6,032 nucleotides of DNA from a bacterium (lineage in GTDB: Bacteria > Patescibacteriota > Minisyncoccia > Ryanbacterales > 2-02-FULL-48-12): contig SBBS01000009.1 in assembly GCA_005239605.1 (NCBI GenBank), forward strand, positions 1 to 6,032. The letters run 5' to 3'. Under the pieces are notes generated by a model, which was not told the origin of the DNA, did no database searches, and saw only the letters and a program-made list of their open reading frames with translations. Below are positions 4,713-6,032 of the stretch, in pieces. Both the position numbers and the translations under genes were made by a program. Each line of letters starts with the position of its first letter. The first letter of the stretch is position 1.

Positions 4713-5216
4713 ATGAAACAATTCATTATTTTGCTCATCTTTGTGCCCATGCTTTTGGGAAATGAGGGTTGTGACGAAAGAAGACCAACGAGCGATCAAA
4801 TGCAGCGTCAACAACAAGAAAAGATACTGCATGAAGGTACATCGCAAGTCGGTATGCCGGCTATAAAAAACTTTCGTGAGCGCAAACTTGCAAAGGATAT
4901 TCTGGAGCTGCGTGACCAGACGGGTCTCACAACCTATACGTATCTCTGGAACGAACTAACAGGAAAGCTCGTTTTTTTGTGTGACTCCGTTGGTTATCCT
5001 CTCCCGTACGCCGTGCAGTTTACGAATCCTCAAAAGGTTGAGCATAGTCGGCACGGCACCGGCTACGCTATTTTACCTCAAGCTGACCCCAATGGCTTAT
5101 TCTCTCCGGCATCTGCTGAGGGAACATGGGTAATGTGTAAAGACCCAAACGGCAAAGATGTCCGGCCGCTCTATACCGAACCAAAGGTCATCGTTTCGCA
5201 GTTCAAACTGCAATAA
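4713..5216 (+). CDS. Exported protein of unknown function, possible lipoprotein (167 aa)
   Basis: The ATG at 4713 is preferred over the TTG one codon earlier because AAGGAG at 4701-4706 lies 6 nt before it. The N-terminus MKQFIILLIFVPMLLGNEGC is a signal sequence. Cys20 could be a lipidation site, but the NEGC context is a poor lipobox, so a secreted form is possible. A Gln/Arg-rich helical stretch (about 29-45) follows, then a compact domain with TTYTYLWNELTGKLVFLCDSVGYPLPY (Cys90), FTNPQK, and LPQADPNGLFSPASAEGTWVMC (Cys142). Cys90 and Cys142 could form a disulfide. I do not know a function. I have a memory of related hypothetical proteins in phages and proteobacteria. It is co-transcribed with the membrane protein upstream and followed by a terminator. 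Confidence 0.88.
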   Translation: MKQFIILLIFVPMLLGNEGCDERRPTSDQMQRQQQEKILHEGTSQVGMPAIKNFRERKLAKDILELRDQTGLTTYTYLWNELTGKLVFLCDSVGYPLPYAVQFTNPQKVEHSRHGTGYAILPQADPNGLFSPASAEGTWVMCKDPNGKDVRPLYTEPKVIVSQFKLQ

Positions 5217-5226
5217 GCTACCCGAA

Positions 5227-5269
5227 GGGTGTGTGGAAAATAATTTCTACACACCCTATTTTTATTTCT
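5227..5269 (+). terminator. Strong rho-independent terminator
   Basis: GGGTGTGTGGAAA (5227-5239) pairs over 13 positions, including one G-T, with TTTCTACACACCC (5244-5256) around the loop ATAA. It is followed by TATTTTTATTTC. It begins 10 nt after the stop codon of the exported protein gene. No T-tract is present on the minus side, so it works in the plus direction only. Confidence 0.88.
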
Positions 5270-5281
5270 AAACAATTTTAT

Positions 5282-5377
5282 TCGGGAATAGGATTTACTT
5301 GGAACCAGATTTTTCGGGATATTGTAGCTTGGCGGGAGTTTCAGGAGATAGTTGGAGTTAAAACTATACTCGTTTAA
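5282..5377 (+). repeat. Dispersed repeat, copy 3
   Basis: Bases 5298-5324 are identical to 121-147 of copy 1, and TGGCGGGAGTTT recurs at 5330-5341. The frame again reads GFTWNQIFRDIVAWREF, then continues QEIVGVKTILV to TAA at 5375-5377. The 5' part (before 5297) has diverged from copies 1 and 2. It sits just after the terminator of the plus-strand unit, and its last bases overlap the 3' end of the opposing gene at 5364. Confidence 0.7.
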
Positions 5378-5822
5378 TTTCTGGCAAAACCTTTGCTGTC
5401 TTTTTAAGCCGTTCAAATGCTGCTTTTGATAGTCGCCATGAATATCCCTTCGTATCTTGTGCATACAGATTTTCCACCAAATCATCCTGTAAATCCCGAA
5501 TGAAATTATTATCATCCATGACCTCCATAACTGTTTCGTACGGTTGTAAAGCTTTTGGCAAGTAGCGGGAGTTGAAAACAAACATTGTCCTTCCGATTTC
5601 CCCCATTTTGTATTTTCCGTATATCTTACTCACTACTATTGCGCGTCTCCCTACGTTAGTAACAGAAATAGCAACGCGTGGCTTAGGTGGAATATAAGAA
5701 ATATCTGCATCACGGAAAAATCCTTTGCCAGAACCAGCTGCATAATGTATTTCACCACCAACACTCGCCTGTACATCCAAAATAACTGTGTCCATGACGA
5801 AATCACGCACTATATTCCACAC
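5364..5822 (-). CDS. Membrane-anchored protein of unknown function; N-terminus uncertain
   Basis: I do not recognise a named family. The 152 residues counted from a GTG at 5822 contain IPPKPRVAISVTNVGRRAIVVSKIYGKY, a beta-rich pattern seen in small immunoglobulin-like extracytoplasmic domains, and a Lys/Arg-rich C-terminus. The frame stays open upstream to 5885 and encodes DIIAVFALFISLVALVWNIV, a clear membrane segment, so the GTG start probably truncates the protein. No ATG, GTG or TTG exists in that extension. An ATG at 5902 in another frame reads MISSNPNP and would join it if one more base were present in the CCC run at 5878-5880. The gene may therefore be frameshifted, hit by an assembly error, or use a rare start. 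It converges on the plus-strand unit. Confidence 0.65.
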   Translation of the reverse strand: MWNIVRDFVMDTVILDVQASVGGEIHYAAGSGKGFFRDADISYIPPKPRVAISVTNVGRRAIVVSKIYGKYKMGEIGRTMFVFNSRYLPKALQPYETVMEVMDDNNFIRDLQDDLVENLYAQDTKGYSWRLSKAAFERLKKTAKVLPEIKRV

Positions 5823-5880
5823 AAGTGCTACAAGTGATATGAAAAGCGCGAATACAGCAATTATGTCAGAAATATCGTGG

Positions 5881-5900
5881 GATTAGGATTACTGCTAATC
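5881..5900. repeat. Short inverted repeat upstream of the last gene
   Basis: GATTAG (5881-5886) and CTAATC (5895-5900) are perfect 6-bp arms around an 8-nt loop. It lies where a leader or operator for the minus-strand gene would be. It may be chance in A/T-rich sequence. Confidence 0.35.
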
Positions 5901-5956
5901 ATGATGTTACCGCAGATTTGAAATAAGTTTGAATCTATGAATTACAAAACTCTCAT

Positions 5957-6014
5957 CTTGTCATAAAACGTGAGCAATCCAAAATACCGTGAACGGTTCA
6001 CGTTTTCTGACAAG
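5957..6014. repeat. Large inverted repeat with competing inner palindrome
   Basis: Arms of 17 nt (5957-5973 and 5998-6014) match at 16 positions, with one T/C mismatch; each arm contains AAAACGTGA or its complement TCACGTTTT. The 24-nt loop holds CGTGAAC, which with GTTCACG forms a second perfect palindrome (5988-6002, 1-nt centre). The two folds compete for the TCACG half. No long T-run follows either side, so it is unlikely to be a simple terminator. No gene is visible in the last 130 nt. Confidence 0.7.
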
Positions 6015-6032
6015 GTATGAACTTTTACAAAC

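Noticed and set aside
5231..5377. 48-codon plus frame from a GTG through repeat copy 3
   Set aside because: Its first part is the terminator stem of the upstream unit and it has no ribosome binding site; the repeat explanation is simpler.
1..6032. CRISPR array, integron attC sites or tandem spacers suggested by the repeated segments
   Set aside because: The three repeats are kilobases apart, diverged, and lack attC-type conserved ends or a nearby integrase or cas gene.

Overview
The window looks like an accessory-type region from an uncultivated bacterium, most likely of the candidate phyla radiation (Patescibacteria/Parcubacteria-like). This is an inference. It rests on many very small tightly packed genes, an operon that almost entirely lacks Shine-Dalgarno sequences, short membrane proteins, and protein styles I associate with that group. 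No rRNA, tRNA or other marker gene is present, so the assignment is soft. TGA is used as a normal stop (ccdA ends in TGA).

Layout. Positions 1-223 hold no convincing gene, only the first copy of a dispersed repeat (about 96-167). Positions 4005 down to 224 form one co-directional minus-strand operon of eight genes: an ArsR-family regulator, a small glutaredoxin, a membrane-anchored DUF3179 protein, a DoxX-family membrane protein, a 57-residue protein with ten cysteines, a TlpA/ResA-like membrane-anchored thioredoxin, a 59-residue Cys/His-rich protein, and CcdA. Both very small proteins are real-looking genes that a simple length filter would miss. The operon starts at a divergent intergenic region (4006-4357) that holds a TATAAT box almost touching the arsR start codon, a palindromic candidate operator, a consensus DnaA-box 9-mer and a hairpin with a T-tract facing the operon.

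Positions 4204-5269 are a self-contained plus-strand transcription unit: a near-consensus sigma-70-type promoter, a structured leader of about 120 nt, a 111-residue single-pass membrane protein, a 167-residue exported protein, and a strong rho-independent terminator. Its genes have strong AAGGAG(G) ribosome binding sites, unlike the neighbouring operon. Copies 2 and 3 of the repeat lie on either side of it, in the same orientation as copy 1. The right end has a minus-strand gene (5364-5822) whose membrane-spanning N-terminus is in frame but lacks a usual start codon, followed by a large inverted repeat at 5957-6014.

How the genes may work together. Glutaredoxin (cytoplasmic CxxC), CcdA (membrane thiol conduit), the TlpA-like protein (extracytoplasmic CxxC) and DUF3179 (extracytoplasmic CPLC) could form a dithiol relay across the membrane. 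The two small Cys-rich proteins may supply metal binding or act as thiol partners, and the ArsR protein may sense metal or redox state. The parts are clear from sequence; the joint pathway is an inference.
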